Source: Armigeres subalbatus (Eukaryota > Arthropoda > Insecta > Diptera > Culicidae). Taken from it: a stretch of 64,000 nt of DNA. A program made the translations under genes and the position numbers. Under the pieces are notes generated by a model. The model saw only the letters and a program-made list of their open reading frames with translations, did not search any database and was not told the origin of the DNA. How positions within the stretch are numbered: position 1 is the first letter of the stretch; every line of letters starts with the position of its first letter. This document shows, piece by piece, positions 43,509 to 53,779 of the stretch. The stretch lies in assembly GCF_024139115.2 (NCBI RefSeq), contig NC_085141.1, forward strand, positions 33,185,242-33,249,241, read 5' to 3'.

Positions 43509-43929
43509 CAGATATAAAACAAAAGAGCAATAGTTGTGATTTATTATGTGGCGTTTCAGTCTGATTTTCGAATGAAAAACAACTTAATGTTTTCTTTCTC
43601 TTTTTCCATCGTTTCAATTATTATATATTAGATCATTTTCAAGAATTCGAAATTATTGTCATTTTTTCGTCAAAGTATAGTTTTGTAACGTCATGCCGCC
43701 GCCACCGTTTAAAATTTTCCAAGCCGATTCAAAATTGAGGAAGCCCGCTGCATTTTCCGTAGAAGTTTCGACGATTACATGGAACTTCCGTAAACGTTTC
43801 CGATTGATCCCTAGAACATCACGATAAAACTCCAGAGAACTTACCAATAATATCCTTAAAAATTCCATACAATTTCCTGTTGAAATTTCGAAAATCCTAC
43901 CGTGAAAACTAAAAAAAACTTCGATTTGG

Positions 43930-44325
43930 CTGAAGTCCATCTAATCTAAAATTATTTAGCCGAAAATGTCATTTGGTTGAATAGTTCCTTTAGGCGTTCG
44001 GTCGAGAATATCGTTCGGCTGAATTGAATATTTTGCCAAAAAAGCTGTTTAGCTGAATAGGTCATTTGGCAAGAAAATGCCGTTTGGCTGAAATCTTTGT
44101 TTTGCAGAAAGGACAAATGACTCTTTCTGCTAAACGACCATTTCTACCAAACAGCATTTTAGGCCAAATGATCTAATCGGTCAAATGACTTTTTCGATCA
44201 AACGACCATTTCGGCCGAATAACATTTTCAGCCAAATAAACTAACCCTAAGCCAAACCCTAAGAGGTCAGATTACCATTTCGAAAATACCTAAAACTTTG
44301 TACAGTTTTACAATTTCATCTAAAT
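43930..44325. repeat. Degenerate TTTGGCYGAA repeat, left of the nested hAT
   Basis: Irregular ~25-30-bp units with CATTTGGCTGAAT and CGTTTGGCTGAAAT, switching to the reverse complement (CAAACGACCATTT, CAGCCAAA) after about 44110, so it is partly palindromic. Similar units (TTTTCGACCTAATACTGTTT) continue right of the hAT at 47690-47770, so the hAT group inserted into this repeat. Confidence 0.6.
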
Positions 44326-44808
44326 CAGGCCTGCCCAAACTTTTTAAGCCACGGGCCAATTTTCAAAATTAGCAACTGCTGGCGGGCCAAAAAATAGTCG
44401 ACAAATTGTTTTTATATATTTTCAAAATTTTCAAACTTTGAGTTTTTTTTCTCATTTTTCTAGAATGGCAACAAATCTTCAGAAAAAAAACTCTATTGAA
44501 TTGCGTTCAAGAATTCATTTTTTTTACGTAACAGATCTTTTTATTGAAAATTCAATGAGAAACATGAAATTGTTGCCTACTCTCATATAATCAACGCATA
44601 TTGTTTTCACAATCGATGACCAAAATTCGCAAACAGGATTCGAAGTTTTTTACTGCTTTTATTCTTGATATGTGCTGAGATGAAAGATGTTTTCTTTCTG
44701 AAATTTAGATTTGAGGTCATCGTTGTATTGGGGATCGATAATTCCCATTTGAAACATTTCTGATACATTTTATAAATGTTGAGAAAATGGATAGTGGTTA
44801 ACTGTGTT

Positions 44809-45310
44809 CTATAAAATCAACAAGATGAGGGAAATGTACCAGTTTTCAGCAACAAACTGTGCCAAAATGTTTTGCGCCAATTTCGTTTCAAAAGCTTTAA
44901 TGTTGGATAATAAAAGTTCGACGTGTTGATCCGTCCCTTGCAGCTTTATGTTCAAGTCATTGAGATGTTTGGTAATATCTACCAGAAAAGTTAAGTCACT
45001 CATTCATTCAAGATCATTCAGTTCGGATATTAGGGTTTATTTATCTTTTAAAAATAGTGCGATTTCGTTTCGAAAAGAATAAACTCTTTTAAACCTGGTT
45101 CTACGGTTCAGACAACGAACTTCGCAATATTATTTAATACAACAAATATCCGTATTCTGCTTCCATTTCCGTCAACGTCATTCACTATTGGTGGTTGAGC
45201 ATCCCTCGTGTTGATAAAGTTCATTAACTTAATGACGAGCGTCAGTACTTCAGGAATATTAATCGTTTTCGACCATAGATTCTCATGGTGAATAATGCAA
45301 TGTGCAGGGA
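44809..45310 (-). pseudogene. hAT transposase remnant (C-terminal part)
   Basis: In neighbouring frames the minus strand reads IIHHENLWSKTINIPEVLTL, then EVRCLNRRTRFKRVYSFRNE and IALFLKDK. TFLVDITKHLNDLNIKLQGT then runs to KAFETKLAQNILAQF in the frame 44809-45003. This series is diagnostic of the ZBED5/GTF2IRD2-like hAT transposases. Frameshifts and stops are frequent. The upstream half is interrupted by the Penelope-like insertion. Confidence 0.75.
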
Positions 45311-45396
45311 AGTATAACCATACTGCTGTGATTGCTTCTCCTTTGTTGTTTTAATTGGCTTTTTTCGGTGACAAATAAATCAAAACAGCAATTTAG

Positions 45397-45432
45397 CGTT
45401 TCGGCTTACTACACTTCAGCCATCATCAGACG
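45397..45432 (-). ncRNA. Hammerhead ribozyme core remnant in the Penelope-like 3' region
   Basis: The minus strand reads CTGATGA, then TGGCT-GAAGTGTAGTA-AGCC (stem II, GGCT pairing AGCC), then GAAA. CUGAUGA and GAAA bracketing a hairpin are the conserved core, and hammerheads are known in the terminal repeats of Penelope-like elements. Flanking ATTTTAGGCG can pair with CGCTAAAT. I could not place a convincing cleavage site, so this may be an inactive or partial motif. Confidence 0.4.
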
Positions 45433-45970
45433 CCTAAAATCACATGTATTACAATTTTCACAATCAAACAATAATTCACACAAAATACACTTACTACTAG
45501 CTGGCAACCTCCTAGCTGTTCAGTCAGACAAACATAACTATTTTTCTTTCTTTCCTTTCTCGCTAAACTCTACCACCCAAATCACAACCCATCGATTACG
45601 TAATTTTTTTTTACTCTCAGTCATTCGTCCGTTCTCTCCTTTCAGGTACTCTTCTCAATTCCGCCAATAGACCGTTGTAGGTTGTATCAAATATACCACA
45701 CTCCCGCTGTAGGTTGACCGTATGCGCCTTGCCTTGTTTTTTTATTTGGAATACTTTCACAATTGTTCTGTTCGCCTGGTCTTGTATTCGATTCAAAATT
45801 TGAATTTTATTGAAGTCGAATACATGTCCCTCTTCCATGAAGTGGACTGCCAACCCCGATCGCGGATTTCTGTTTTGCAGTCATTCCTGTGTTCTGCGAT
45901 CCTCACTTCAAGCATTCTTTTCGTTTGGCCGATGTTAACCTTGTTGTCGTCCGTTCCACAAGGTATAGAA

Positions 45971-46753
45971 CAGTGTTGCCACATTTTTATCTGTATCGTG
46001 GCCTCAAAAATCTTTTTCATCTGTACTAAAATCTTCAAAATTCTGTACCAAAATCTGTACCAGACAATATGGAAAATTACCCATAAGTATCCAACAATTA
46101 TAAGTTAATCAAGCGATGCAAACCAATTCATTCGTGGAAAGCATTTTTATGAATTTCAATGATTTCTCATAAAACATATCGTAATTGTACAACCATATTT
46201 TTTGGTTACCTTCAAAGTACGTAGCTCCCAGTAATTTTATTTCATATTTTCAACAATAGATACTACATATTTCACATGTCGTTTAATATTCAATATTTTT
46301 TCCTGCATCCTGCATGGGTTATAACGTTCTTGGAGACAACGGTTCACTCTACAAGTCAAGCTCTATCTGGAATAAGGGCGTATGTGCGAAAAATTAAAGT
46401 GACAAGTAGATAATTTCTTTGCGATTTCTCCTCTCAGAACAAAAGAAAACAATGAAAACTTGCATTCTGGGGAGATAAACTTCGATGGTAATTTTGCGTT
46501 TATTATCGTTTGATGAGAAGTTATCACCGGTGATAACTAACCCACTGTTCTCATCTGAAAAAATCTCGAATGAAAAACAAAATTTATCGTTGGAGAATGA
46601 CTATTAGAAGCAAATTTTCTTTTATAATGCTTGGTTTGTTTAAAATCTGTACTTTTAGGTAAAAATCTGTAATCTGTACCGTATAGAATTTGTACCAAAA
46701 TTCGTCAAAAAATCTGTACCTTTCCAGATAAATCTGTTCTTGTGGTAACACTG
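45971..46753. mobile_element. hAT-type MITE, copy 2 of the TCTGTA-rich family
   Basis: It begins CAGTGTTGCCAC and ends GTGGTAACACTG, flanked by a perfect 8-bp duplication GTATAGAA (45963-45970, 46754-46761). 783 bp, with AATCTGTA words near both ends in direct orientation, as in the copy at 5179-5884. It interrupts the Penelope-like ORF; removing one duplication gives a continuous YSIPCG reading there. The ORF text after YSIP at 46584-46753 belongs to the MITE. Confidence 0.9.
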
Positions 46754-47179
46754 GTATAGAATACACCACGTTTTTCTGTTTTCCTGGTGGGATCGGATCC
46801 TTCATTTTGCTAAACAGTTTGTGTTTTATTTTGTTCTGTGGTCTTGAAGCAAGGATGACGTCATCTTTCCTTAGGATTTTACGCAACTTCTCGCTGAGAC
46901 AGGGTATGTAGGGCGCTGAAACATATTGCAGAACCGGAGCTTCTGCTTCTCCTTTCTTAGAAGTTTTCAAAGTGCCAGTGTTCTTTTCCGTCATTGTCAG
47001 TGCCAGTCCATCATTTGTAAGGTCACTTAAGTTTTTAGAGGAGTGTTAAGCCCTTTCATACAGGTCCTAACAGCCTAACGATAATCCACTCTTCCACTAA
47101 TAACTAAAATCAATAATGGAAATTTAATTTAAATTAGCATTTTATCTTTAACATTTGTTATCTTCCTAGTTCAATGGGG

Positions 47180-47330
47180 ATATCGTATTTCGTAGGATGC
47201 TTAGTTCGTAATGTCGCTTCAGATCATATTCCATATTCATTCAAACCGGCTTTCCTTTCTTCAACATGAAAACGTGGTGTTCCACATCAACCTCTCGTTT
47301 CATTGGGTCACTCGGGTAAAATATTATTTT
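47180..47330 (-). pseudogene. BED zinc-finger remnant of the hAT transposase
   Basis: The minus strand reads MKREVDVEHHVFMLKKGKPV, a stop, then YDLKRHYE. KRKVD...F and NLKRHYETKH mark the BED-type N-terminus of this transposase family. The Cys pair between them appears deleted. Position and orientation match the C-terminal part at 44809-45310. Confidence 0.6.
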
Positions 47331-47959
47331 TTTGTTTTAAAATGCGAATAAAAGTAATTATTGTAACACATAAAGTAAATGGCTTGATTACCAAACTTTT
47401 TTTAAGCCAGTGATATCTTACAGTATTTATTAAAATGTTATAAAAAAGAAGCTTCTCGATCTCGAACCACAAAGATAAGCTTGTGGGCTTGTTATGAAGT
47501 ATTTTCTACCACGCTGCGCGGACCACAGAAAATGGAGCCGAGGGCCGCATCCGGCCCGCAGGCCGTACGTTGGGCAGCCCTGATTTAGATGAAATTGAAA
47601 AATTGTGCAATAGAAATAGAAAAACATGAATTGAAAATTTCTTAAATTTTGATGCTGTTGCTTGGAACCGCTCAACTGTCATTTTCTATCAAACCATTTT
47701 CGACCTAATACTGTTTTGGACTAGATGACTTTTGGCTTAACCTGTTCGATCAAATCGCGCAAATGTTGGGCCAATCTTAACTCGCTCTAGAATTTACCAG
47801 AGACGTCAACAGCGAGGGGAAACATTTCAAGAGTTCTCTTTCGATATGGACAAAATGTTTCGGTCTATGATAAACCAGATGGATGATCAAAAAAAGATCG
47901 ATATCTTGCGTCGGTTGCGTCAGTTGTTTTAAGCAGAATGATAGAAGGATGACCTGAGA

Positions 47960-48610
47960 TTGATTTAAAATAAACATTGCACTTCTACTTGATTGTATAT
48001 CTGACGACCTGAACTCAAGCACGTTTTGGGTGGCCTTCAGTGTATTGAAATGCAGGAAGATCAGTATAACGTTTCTTGGCAAGTATCCAAGGATCTGTTG
48101 GGAAGAGTTTTGACAGCTACCAAAAACTTCTTGAAGGCTGTCTGTTGTTGCGTAGGTCTTACGAGCTGAATTTCCGAACATTTCACGGATTCTACAATGT
48201 CGCTATGGGGCACGCAGAAAAATTTCTAATAAATCATTTGATTTCTTTGAACTGAGCTTGATTTGAAACAAGCATTGCGCTTATACTGGATTGTAGATCT
48301 GACAACTTAAACTCAAGAACGTTTTGGATGGCCTACAGTGTATTAAAATGCAGAAATAGGTATAACGAAACATTTTGGAAGCCGTTGTTGCGTAGGTCTT
48401 ACGAGTCGAACTTCAGAACATTTCGCGCATTCTAGAATGTCACTGTGGGGCACGCGGAAAAAAATCTCATGAGTCATTCGATATCTTTGAACTGAGTAGG
48501 ATGTACTCTGAGTATTTTATGTGCACATTACCCTTCGCTTCTATGGTAGAGTTCAAGACTTGAACTCACGAATATTTTGGATGAACTGGAATGTCCCAAA
48601 ATAGTATCTT
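47960..48610. repeat. Tandem duplication, ~240-300-bp units, two and a half copies
   Basis: TTGCGTAGGTCTTACGAG at 48149 recurs at 48388, followed in both by GAACATTTC and GGGGCACGC. CTGAACTCAAGCACGTTTTG near 48010 recurs changed at 48308 and partly at 48565. The antisense ORF 47777-48181 covers unit one and has no recognised domain. Confidence 0.65.
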
Positions 48611-50100
48611 CAACACTTAAAATTGATTGCATATATGTCTACAGTTTTTTGTGATATTTTTTCCTCCTGTCTGGCACAATTTGGTTTATTTCGTGATCAG
48701 ATTAAAATAAATATGACCATAACTCTTAGATCAGGGATATGACTTACAAAATCGGTAATTACAGTAATCAGATAACTTGGAAATGTTCAAAATCACTTCT
48801 ACTCGGTATTTTTCATGTATCTACTTTATTTTATGACGCCAGAACTTTATTGCCCTTGATTACTGAAGAAATTTGGTCATGATAGCAAAACATAAGGAAA
48901 AAACACAGCCGTTTTCAAAACTCGTGAACGCGGGAGGAGTCTAGCGGGGCGACACCCAGGTCAACAGAAAGCTCTACTAATCCCCTTTGAGAAAAGTTCG
49001 TTCAAAAGGTGACTGTCGTCCCGGCCCTTTAAGGATTAAATAAGTGAAAACGAGGGCTCGACATTTATTTTACGTTTTTCGGAGCTGCACCCTGTGGATT
49101 TCAAATGCTTCTAATTTTCCTTCGGTTACAATATTTTTAGTTTTGAGACTTGTAATGCTTGGTAAATAAGTATAATGATCATAGGTAATTGATTTGATGT
49201 GGATATTTATTAAAAATTTGAAAAACTACTTGAAACTGTATTGTGCAAACACCTCAAAACCGTGCAGAGGAAAAATGCTAAAACGTGACTTATATTCCAT
49301 ATAATCTGCAAAACTCGGCACTAGAAGAAAGAAGACAAGATAAAAAACTATACGTAACCGAAAACTTGTTAAAAATTTGAACAAAGTTCGAAATATTTAA
49401 TAAACCAAGTGTGCTTATAATTTCTGGAACAGTCTATATATGGCATAATTTGTCAATGTCGAGTCATAGACAATCGACTCATGGAGGTTTGACTGAAGTT
49501 TCTAAACTTTCATTGCATAAAAACCACACATACAACCCCATTGTACCTTAATATACAAACTACAATGCATACACTAGATTTCTTTTACACGCGAAAGTTA
49601 AACACGCCATTTGAAGATTGTATGGTAATTACTATGATAATCCACATTTAAGTGGAAGACAGATTCGTGAGGTGGCCACTCAAAATTTGAATATAATCAA
49701 CACGATATGGCTTTATAGAATACTAATTAGGCTAAAAGTCAGTTGTTGTTGCGAAGTGATCTAACTTTAATGTTTTAGTTAAAGTAACAAAAAGAAAAAA
49801 ATATTCTCATTATTGATTTTCATTTATTATTTCACGCTTGAGGAAGCGAAAATGTCAAAATTTGGATAAGTAACTCTAATGTACTTTTGTCTCATTACGG
49901 ACAATAAGGATGATATATTCTCACTACGAGTGAACTAACTCAACAGGTGAACGCTACTAAACTCGACAGTTTTCACAGCTCCGAAATAAACAGTAGTGCA
50001 AACAACTTGACCAGTATTCGCTTGGTGCTGATGGTGAAGACCCGCTTGAGGATGGACGAGTTCACGGGTTGATAGCAAGCAGTGACCGGAAGAGAACCCC
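48611..50100. other. Unassigned AT-rich spacer
   Basis: No gene or repeat recognised. From about 49980 the text becomes less AT-rich and leads into the candidate first exon at 50120. Confidence 0.35.
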
Positions 50101-50119
50101 CGGCGCGAGGTGCTAAATA

Positions 50120-50174
50120 ATGTTCACTCGTGTCGTGCTTGCTGCGCTCGCCTTCTATTTAGAGGTGCGGACAG
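50120..50174 (+). CDS. Possible first coding exon with signal peptide
   Basis: AAATAATGTTC gives a start in fair context. The 18 codons MFTRVVLAALAFYLEVRT form a short positive start, a hydrophobic core and a polar end, as in a secretory signal. They run straight into ACAG/GTGAGG, a good splice donor at 50174/50175. The ~150 bp upstream are GC-richer, and the sequence is not visibly repetitive. No downstream exon was found; the next kilobase turns into LINE sequence. No gene is recognised. It could be chance. Confidence 0.3.
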
Positions 50175-50915
50175 GTGAGGCAGCTTCTGACTGAACATGC
50201 GCTACGCGTTCGTATCGAGCCCGCATCTGACTGACCGGTCCACACGGAATTGAACCGGATGAACCAATTCGTAAGGTTTGAGAAAATATTGACGCAACAA
50301 TGTTGTGTCGGTACTATTTCAGCAGTACTGTAGAAGACAGGGATGCAATAACCTATTTATGAGTAAGTAAATGGATCGAACGCAGTGCGAAGATTCCTTT
50401 GACGGCGAGGTAAAAACCAAATGAGGGTTGTGTGATGCTTTTACCTTTTTCCCCGTCATAAAATACGAAATCATTAAACAAGAAAATTTCGTTTGCCCTT
50501 AATTTAAGATGGAGTACAGTTCGTAATAAACTATTTGGTATTCTATAAGTTACTTATAAAAGAAGATCTCGATGCGCCATGCGATGGCATTTGAATGATT
50601 CTTACTATTTCATATAATTATGCTTTATAATGGTACTACTCAAAAGAAGTTGAAGCGGAAAATAATATATATTTGAACTTCTGTAAATAATTTTCCCCCA
50701 AGTTTTCGCCGTGCAGAAAATGTAATCATTCTTGACAACACTGCCGGTATCAGCGAGAGCTTCCGAGCTTCGGTAAACAAACGGGTACGTCCGCAGTAGT
50801 CAATATCGACCTATCAGCAACTGGTTCAAAGATGGTTCAGATTTGAGATACGAGAAGGCACATCTCATGTCAAGTGCTTGGGATAAGTATCACTGAGAAC
50901 CTGGAATTTGGGGCA
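50175..50915. other. Unassigned, possible intron
   Basis: No supported feature. If 50120-50174 is a real exon, this would be its first intron, containing the LINE F fragment beyond. Confidence 0.3.
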
Positions 50916-50919
50916 TCGG

Positions 50920-52100
50920 CATACGTGGTGTTCCACATTATTGTAGACCCCGAAGATGTCGCAAATTATCAAGAAGGAGCTCCCGCCAAAGCTGCTTTTC
51001 CTTTAGGTTGCTTAGGTTCGTCCATGCCGATGTGGTCCCTTTGATTTTGCGGAGCTGTCCAGTAATGTTCGGTCGTGGTGTTAGCAGCCCAAGCAAAGGT
51101 CGAATCCGGGGGAATGTTAGCTAGGATGCCTTGGATCCAGGGGTGCTAAGGCGCGTCACACTGGAGTGCGGAGATAACGCTGGTAGATTCGGATAGGACG
51201 AGGACGGGCTTCCTGGACGGGTAGGTGGCGGCGATAAAAGCCGCAACTGCTATGATTCAGTTGTCCAGGAGACTATCCGAGATCTGACCCACCCGTATAC
51301 TTGCGTTCGTAATTGTTGAATTCTCTGTTTAATAGATCGACCACCGACCTTCTGAGAGTCACCGATTCGTCGCCCCTTCCGGAAATTGTGTGCTATGAAG
51401 CTGTTAACGTTTGTTTGTGAGAAACGGCAGCGAATGAGGCAGCTTTTCGCCCGATATGGATGAATGGTGCCACACACAGACTAGGTTGGTGTAGAGAGAG
51501 AGTAGCATCCCTGGATGCGGCACGACTATATGAATTGAAGGTCAGTGACAGTGTTTCGATAAGGCTTCGTTGGGCGATACATGTAAGTTCTAAGCCGTAG
51601 AATAGGTTGCTATCAATAATAGCTTGCCCGATTGTTAGCCGGAACATCGATTATTGGTTCGATGCAATGTGCAAAGCGTCCGAACCTGTTTACCGCTGGT
51701 CCTAAAATTGACATTAATTCCGCGGAAGTGTGGTAAAAATGAGAGGCTCCGGTCGAAGGGCACTTCAAGAACTTTTACGATTTCCTTATTGGGAATGGAA
51801 TGTTCTGCTAGTCTCATGCCTAGCTCGGACAAATTGTGCCGCCAACGACAGACGAGTTCTCTGATGTAGTCACTGGTAGTCATAGTGAAGCCCAGAGAGC
51901 TGGCCAAGTGAAGCACATCACTGACGGCGGATTGTGTTTTTATTAGGGTGTGGCCTGATGTGTCGCTAACGATTACCAGCAATATTTCCTCGGCCTAAAC
52001 AAAAATCTAAATACTCGGGAAAGTGATCGAAAAGACCATTTATGTAGACAAGAAACAGCCTCTCCGCTAGAACGGAACCCAGAGTTTCCAACATTTATCT
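50920..52100 (-). mobile_element. LINE F, RNase H-bearing non-LTR fragment
   Basis: Minus strand, in several frames: GSVLAERLFLVYINGLFDHF (RT motif B and beyond), LVIVSDTSGHTLIKTQSAVS and ALSFLPHFRG-like thumb text (SLSFLPHFRG). Then IDSNLFYGLELTC (51393-51647) and a degraded RNase H around 51130-51250 (LVLSESTSVISALQ). Three ORFs (51635-51982, 51393-51647, 51250-51477) cover adjoining parts in different frames, so there are at least two frameshifts. Similar in layout to LINE C. Confidence 0.72.
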
Positions 52101-52248
52101 TTATTTGTGGAAAAGTTTTGCTGAAATATTCAAACACTGTCGCTAAATGTAAATAACACGCCAAGAAAAGTATTATTTATTAAAAAAATGATTAGTTTGA
52201 TTTTAATGATTTTAATCAATTATCCCTAAATTCCGACAAACCATTCAA

Positions 52249-52737
52249 ATGACTCAACTAGCCCTAGATCATCTTCGAAATATTTCTATTCCTTTCATTT
52301 TTTCTGAAAAATATGAACATGTCTATTGCAACAACAGATATTTCATTCAAGGTTCTCGCATCAACGGATCTACTGGCTTCGGTGTTTTCAATGTAACTTC
52401 AACCACTTTCCGAAAACTTCAGGAACAGTGTTCGATTTATGTTGCTGAGCTGGCAGCAATTACCTTCGCTTTGGGGATAATTTCAAATCAGCCCGTAGAC
52501 CATTATTTCATCTTCTCGGATAGTTTTAGTTCTATCGAGGCACTCCGGTCGATGAAGCCTGTTAAGCACGCATCTTACTTTCCTACAAACATAAGAGAGC
52601 AGATGCGTGGTTTGGTCGAAAGGTCATTCAAGATTACCTTTGTTTGGGTTCCATCTCACTGCTCAATCTATGGCAATGAGAAGGCAGACTCGATGGCAAA
52701 GGTAGGCGCACAGGAAGGTGAGGTTTATGATAGATAA
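52249..52737 (+). pseudogene. RNase H domain of a LINE, opposite strand
   Basis: The 162-codon frame is open. FIQGSRINGSTGFGVFN corresponds to YTDGSxxN, so the first catalytic Asp is replaced by Gln. IYVAELAAITFAL gives the Glu, FIFSDSFSSIEALRSM the second Asp, and TFVWVPSHCSIYGNEKADSM the last His/Asp region. It is the only recognisable transposon coding piece on the plus strand and lies back to back with LINE F. Upstream RT is missing. It would lack activity without the first Asp. Confidence 0.8.
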
Positions 52738-53034
52738 TTTTCGAGCAACGAGTTTCCCCCATTAGTCCGTCATAGTATTGTGGAGAAATAGAAAAATTTG
52801 GATGGCTCCGCGGAAATAACGCGCAATGAGCAATCCCCGCAATAAAAAAGTGTAGCAAAGAATGCGTTGATTTCAATTCTTGTTTTGAAAATACGTGTTT
52901 GACAAGTTGATTATTCTGCAGTTAAACAGATTGTTGTTCCTAGGATATTTGGCGTAAAATTCGGAAAGCTTTGCGTTTACCCAATCTGACTAAGCGAACA
53001 ATGGAAAAATGGGAGCTTGTAATTCAGCTTTAGA

Positions 53035-53333
53035 GGGGCCCTCCTTAGCCGTGCGGTAAGACGCGCGGCTACAAAGCAAGACCATGCTGAGGGTGGCTGG
53101 GTTCGATTCCCGGTGCCGGTCTAGGTAATTTTCGGATTGGAAATTGTCTCGACTTCCCTGGGCATAAAAGTATCATCGTGTTAGCCTCATGATATACGAA
53201 TGCAAAAATGGTAACCTGGCTTATAAACCTCGCAGTTAACAACTGTGGAAGTGCTTAATGAACACTAAGCTGCGAGGCGGCTCTGTCTCAGTGTGGAGAT
53301 GTAATGCCAATAAGAAGAAGAAGAAGAAGAAGA
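53035..53333 (+). mobile_element. Feilai-type SINE, copy 3
   Basis: Full-length plus-strand copy: AGCCGTGCGGTAAGACGCG (A box), GGGTTCGATTCCCGG (B box), conserved body (CTCGACTTCCCTGGG, TAAGCTGCGAGGCGGC) and an (AAG)n tail. AATTCAGC at 53021 and 53333 is the likely target duplication. Confidence 0.9.
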
Positions 53334-53629
53334 ATTCAGCATAAAGGTTACCGATGTACTGCAAATATTAAATCGATCAACCAATACGATATTGGTCGGA
53401 ACTGGCTGTCCAATCCGTATACAAATTTTCTCATAGAGTAATCGTAACCTGAGATATCATAACAGCATTATTCTACAAATAACCTCCTTTACCCCTCTAC
53501 CTTCTCAAAATAAAAAAAAAAACCAAAAAGACAGTGAAGAGACAGAGTTCATTATATTTCTTTCCCTATTGTCATTCCACATAGCTCGTAATTCTTATTC
53601 CTAGGGCGATATGACATTCCCACCGAATA

Positions 53630-53775
53630 GAGTAAATATATCATTGTGTTAGTCTCATTATATACAAATGCAAAAATGGTAACTTGGCTTAAAAATCGCG
53701 CAGTTAATAACTGTGGAAGAGCTCAATGAACACTAAGCTGCAAGGCGGCAATGTCCCAGTGGGGACGGAGGATTT
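53630..53775 (+). mobile_element. Feilai-type SINE, 3' fragment
   Basis: Only the body from ATATATCATTGTGTTAGTCT to GTCCCAGTGGGGACG is present; head and tail are missing. More diverged than the neighbouring copy 3. Confidence 0.7.
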
Positions 53776-53779
53776 GAAC

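Larger units (their letters stand above)
45395..47095 (-). mobile_element. Penelope-like element 3' fragment, interrupted by a MITE
   Basis: The N-terminal portion (46761-47030) reads SDLTNDGLALTMTEKN, VSAPYIPCLSEKLRKILRKD and DPIPPGKQKNVVYSIP. The C-terminal portion (45617-45970) reads CGTDDNKVNIGQTKRMLE, RIAEHRNDCKTEIRDRG and HFMEEGHVFDFNKIQIL. This is the region after the RT plus the GIY-YIG endonuclease of Penelope-like elements. The YIG Tyr is Asn here (NIGQT). A stop occurs upstream near 47050, and the RT core is absent. The MITE (45971-46753) split the ORF at the YSIPC motif. The 3' end is near 45395. Confidence 0.85.
44326..47582 (-). mobile_element. BED-finger hAT (Charlie/ZBED-like) element, host of a nest
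   Basis: The termini CAGGCCTGCCCAAAC (44326) and GTTGGGCAGCCCTG (ending 47582) are inverted and followed inside by GGGCC-rich text, typical of this hAT group. Minus-strand transposase remnants lie at both sides of an inserted Penelope-like element (45395-47095). The flanks do not show the usual 8-bp direct duplication; instead AATTTCATCTAAAT and ATTTAGATGAAATT are inverted copies of each other. Confidence 0.8.

Noticed and set aside
53035..53110. tRNA gene
   Set aside because: The A and B boxes belong to a SINE head repeated several times in the window; the fold lacks a complete acceptor stem and it has a SINE body and tail.
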